A stretch of DNA of 64,000 nucleotides from Lojkania enalia (Eukaryota; Ascomycota; Dothideomycetes; Pleosporales): the NCBI GenBank assembly GCA_010094045.1, contig ML986659.1:29648-93647 (forward strand), written 5' to 3'. The number at the start of each line of letters is the position of its first letter. Position 1 is the first letter of the stretch. Positions 61,718-64,000 of this stretch are shown piece by piece. A program made the translations under genes and the position numbers. Below the pieces are notes generated by a model. That model made no database searches. It was not told the DNA's origin and saw only the letters and a program-made list of their open reading frames with translations.

Positions 61718-64000
61718 TCAAAACCCCCCAATACGCTTAACCTTCTTCCTCACCAACTTCGCCCTCCCGCCATGCCGCCCCGGCTCCACCTGGCTCTGCA
61801 CAATGCCCGATCCCAAAATACTTGTCGCCTGGCCCCGGCTCCGACTCTGGCTTCCAACTTGACTATTCATCCCTAACCCCACGATCGGCGGCGGGCTACT
61901 CCTTGGCCCACCTTCCCTCCCAAACTGAGGCTGGCTTTCGGCCTTGCGCATGGCCTCTGCTTCACGTCTCTGTCTCTTAAGATGCCTGTCCGCCTTCCTC
62001 TGCAGCTTGTGTCGTCTTGCAGCACTCAATTCATCCCCTTCATCGAGCTCTCCCTGTACAGCACGAGTGGTTTGTCCCCAATCATAGGCGCCGGGGTCGG
62101 TGCCGGAATGCCAATGCATCAGGACCTGGCTAACGCTCAGAGGTATTGTCGTCGGGGGTTTGCTAATCTGGAGGCGTTCGCTGAGGCGGCCAATAGGGCT
62201 AGCTGTAAGATTCGATGTGGCTGGTAGAGAGGGTGTGTATATTGACCCTGAAGTTACAGACGGGATAAGTTCCGGTTTCGGGAGGGCGGGATTGAGTGTC
62301 GGAAATGATGGGAGATAGCCTTGGGGCCAAGCCGGTGAAGACGGTATTTGTGGGGGCTCCCGCTCTTGAGGTGAAGTGGATAGCAAATTCGAGAGTAAGA
62401 CGCCACCGGCCTGAGATGGTCCAGTCTGCTGCAAAGCCGAAGCCTCGGCATCAGGCACGACTTGTTGATGAAAGCAAATGCCTGCTAAAACGACCTTCGC
62501 GGCAATAAGTCGTGCCAGACGTTCTTTGCTCTGTCGAGCACGAACAGGAATTTCTTGTGGCAAAGGAGCGATCCAATTCTGAAGTAATATATCATAAATC
62601 GACGAGATAGTGTGCTCATGATCGGTCAAAAACATCAAACCACTAACTTCCCCAGATGTTATCCGTCGAAATTGGAATGTATCGGACACCTGTTCAGTAG
62701 CAAGAAGATTCTGAAGCTTCGAAGAAGCAGCATCGATATCAGAAACAACAATATCAGATTTAACAATATCAAACCTAATGTGAGTTAGAAACGGGCACTA
62801 GCCAACTTATTGCGGTTTACTCACATGGTGCTGCACGAAATTTCCTCCAACCCAGAGTTCTCCAGCAAGAGGTCCTGGAGTCGATCGATGATGACCGACA
62901 GTTCCTTAGAACTATTCCAATGATCCTTATTATCCGTCTGCGCAGCGTTCTGCGGCAGCAAAGCATCATACACGCTGCTGAAATCTTCAGTGCAAAGATC
63001 ATCCGAAGTATCCGCATGTGATTTGTCCACTCTTCTCATTTCAGACCATTTTAGTCGTCTATATGGGGTCCTCAGCCGTGAAGTCGCATCTAGGCCGTCC
63101 GGTACAATAAAATCGTCTTCCTCGGTAACGACTGTCGCAGATGGTTCCGGGCGAGGTGGATAAATCATGGTAGTCCAAGAAGGAGGCTCAACAAAACAGC
63201 CTTCACTCGCCTGTGGAATAGAGAAAAGCAGTGCTTCACGGACGCTCAAGTCGGATAGGACTACAGTAGCCCGATAGAAGCAGACACCGTCTGACAAGTA
63301 GATGGATCCAATCCCAGATGGTTTAACTCTATCGGATTCCCTAAACGTCATCCGGTCTACATAGATACTACTGATCCGCTGTAAATTATTGGTTGAATTT
63401 TGCAGTGAGCCATGGAAGTCTAAATCTATGGGGTCGGAACCTGAGATAGGAATAGTTGGTTCAAGCTCATGTCCACGAAACTGAAAGACCGTGAGAAGAC
63501 TGTTTAGACGAGAATATAGAAGGACTAATGACGATCCTTTAGATAGTTAGTATTAGAAGGCAATGCAATGATGTGGAAGTTACCCTCTTCTAACCCTGTA
63601 GGAATGGAAAGGCCCATGCTGATATCGTCGAGGCCTCGAAAGTGAACCCAAGATAGCAAAATCACAACGCCAGCTCTATCACCGCCATTTTCGAGGGCAT
63701 CGTTAAGACACTTTATTTCCAGTAAGAAAAGACGCGACGAAGTTAGGACATAGAAGCGATGCCTTTCCTGTGCGTGCCTCTTTAGATCTAGAATCCAGTC
63801 AGCGGAATGCTTCGGGATGGTCGCAACACATGGAAGTGGTGTTGGTTGGTCCCCTTTGATGTCGATTGCGTTCAAGTATCTCCGATTGCAGACAACGACA
63901 GTATTGACATCCCCAACCCACATTATTCTTGCCCATCCGTCCTGCCGGGCGTGCGGCTCCTCTTCAGCAATTTCTACTCTAGGCAATGAAATAGAGCCTC
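61718..64000 (-). CDS. RRN6: RNA polymerase I-specific transcription initiation factor RRN6-like, 5' end outside the window
   Basis: Minus-strand exons >64000-63584, 63536-62825 and 62774-61718. Introns of 47 bp (GTAACT donor, perfect TACTAAC branch, TAAAG end) and 50 bp (GTGAGT donor, TCTAACT branch, TTAG end) both keep the frame. The upstream part (WARIMWVGDVNTVVV, LLYSRLNSLLTVFQF) looks like the WD/beta-propeller region of RRN6. The C-terminus has the family hallmarks: a 'TDPGAYDWGQTTRA' motif, a basic helix (KADRHLKRQRREAEAM), a GIVQSQVEPG..GG segment and a final KKVKRIGGF. RRN6 is a core-factor subunit that recruits Pol I to rDNA promoters in the nucleolus. About 728 residues are in the window. 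The frame is still open at the edge. Confidence 0.88.

Overview
The window looks like one nuclear contig from a filamentous ascomycete (Pezizomycotina type). Evidence: protein genes with short GT-AG introns of 47-85 bp, an RRN6-type RNA polymerase I factor, LTR retrotransposons of the chromodomain Ty3/gypsy and Ty1/copia groups, pogo/Fot1 DNA transposons, and a 40-kb block with the mark of repeat-induced point mutation (RIP: C to T, mostly in CpA, on both strands). I cannot name the species.

Region 1 (1 to about 40,400) is one very AT-rich nest of dead transposons. Nearly every CA/TG has become TA, so TAG and TAA stops fill all frames and no open frame exceeds about 70 codons. Boundaries can still be read from LTR pairs, polypurine tracts and 5-bp target duplications. 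The outermost element is a minus-strand chromovirus (called Chr-1b here; 5' LTR at 38,064-39,874, the rest running left to 3,856). Inserted into it are a second chromovirus family (Chr-2, two nested copies, 1-3,855), a solo LTR (3,876-10,115) that itself received a full-length chromovirus (Chr-1a, 3,970-9,903), a copia element (Cop-C, 10,202-31,303), a 1.1-kb non-coding TRIM-like LTR element (35,333-36,466) and a pogo deletion derivative (38,176-39,685). Cop-C in turn holds a pogo element (Pog-A) with another pogo (Pog-B) inside it, two further full-length copia elements (Cop-A, Cop-B) and a solo LTR.

Region 2 (40,420-50,700) has normal base composition and four genes. Two small paralogous beta-rich proteins (41,204-42,206 + and 42,504-43,300 -) share an intron position. 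They are followed by a large unknown protein of about 829 aa (44,770-47,374 +) and an intracellular-looking subtilisin-family (S8) protease with an intact catalytic triad (48,407-50,671 +). No signal peptide is evident in the best-supported models. Together they form a candidate functional neighbourhood of unknown role.

Region 3 (50,700-59,500) is gene-poor. It contains two intact solo LTRs with perfect target duplications, a 193-bp MITE derived from Pog-A, a dispersed 143-bp repeat, and a decayed surface-protein gene (receptor-L-domain/Ecm33-like, membrane-anchored). These short repeats are not visibly RIP-mutated, unlike the long elements in region 1.

Region 4 (59,500-64,000) returns to ordinary genes: a hypothetical protein, a DUF3237-like protein whose 5' exons are unclear, and the 3' two-thirds or so of an RRN6-like gene running off the right edge.
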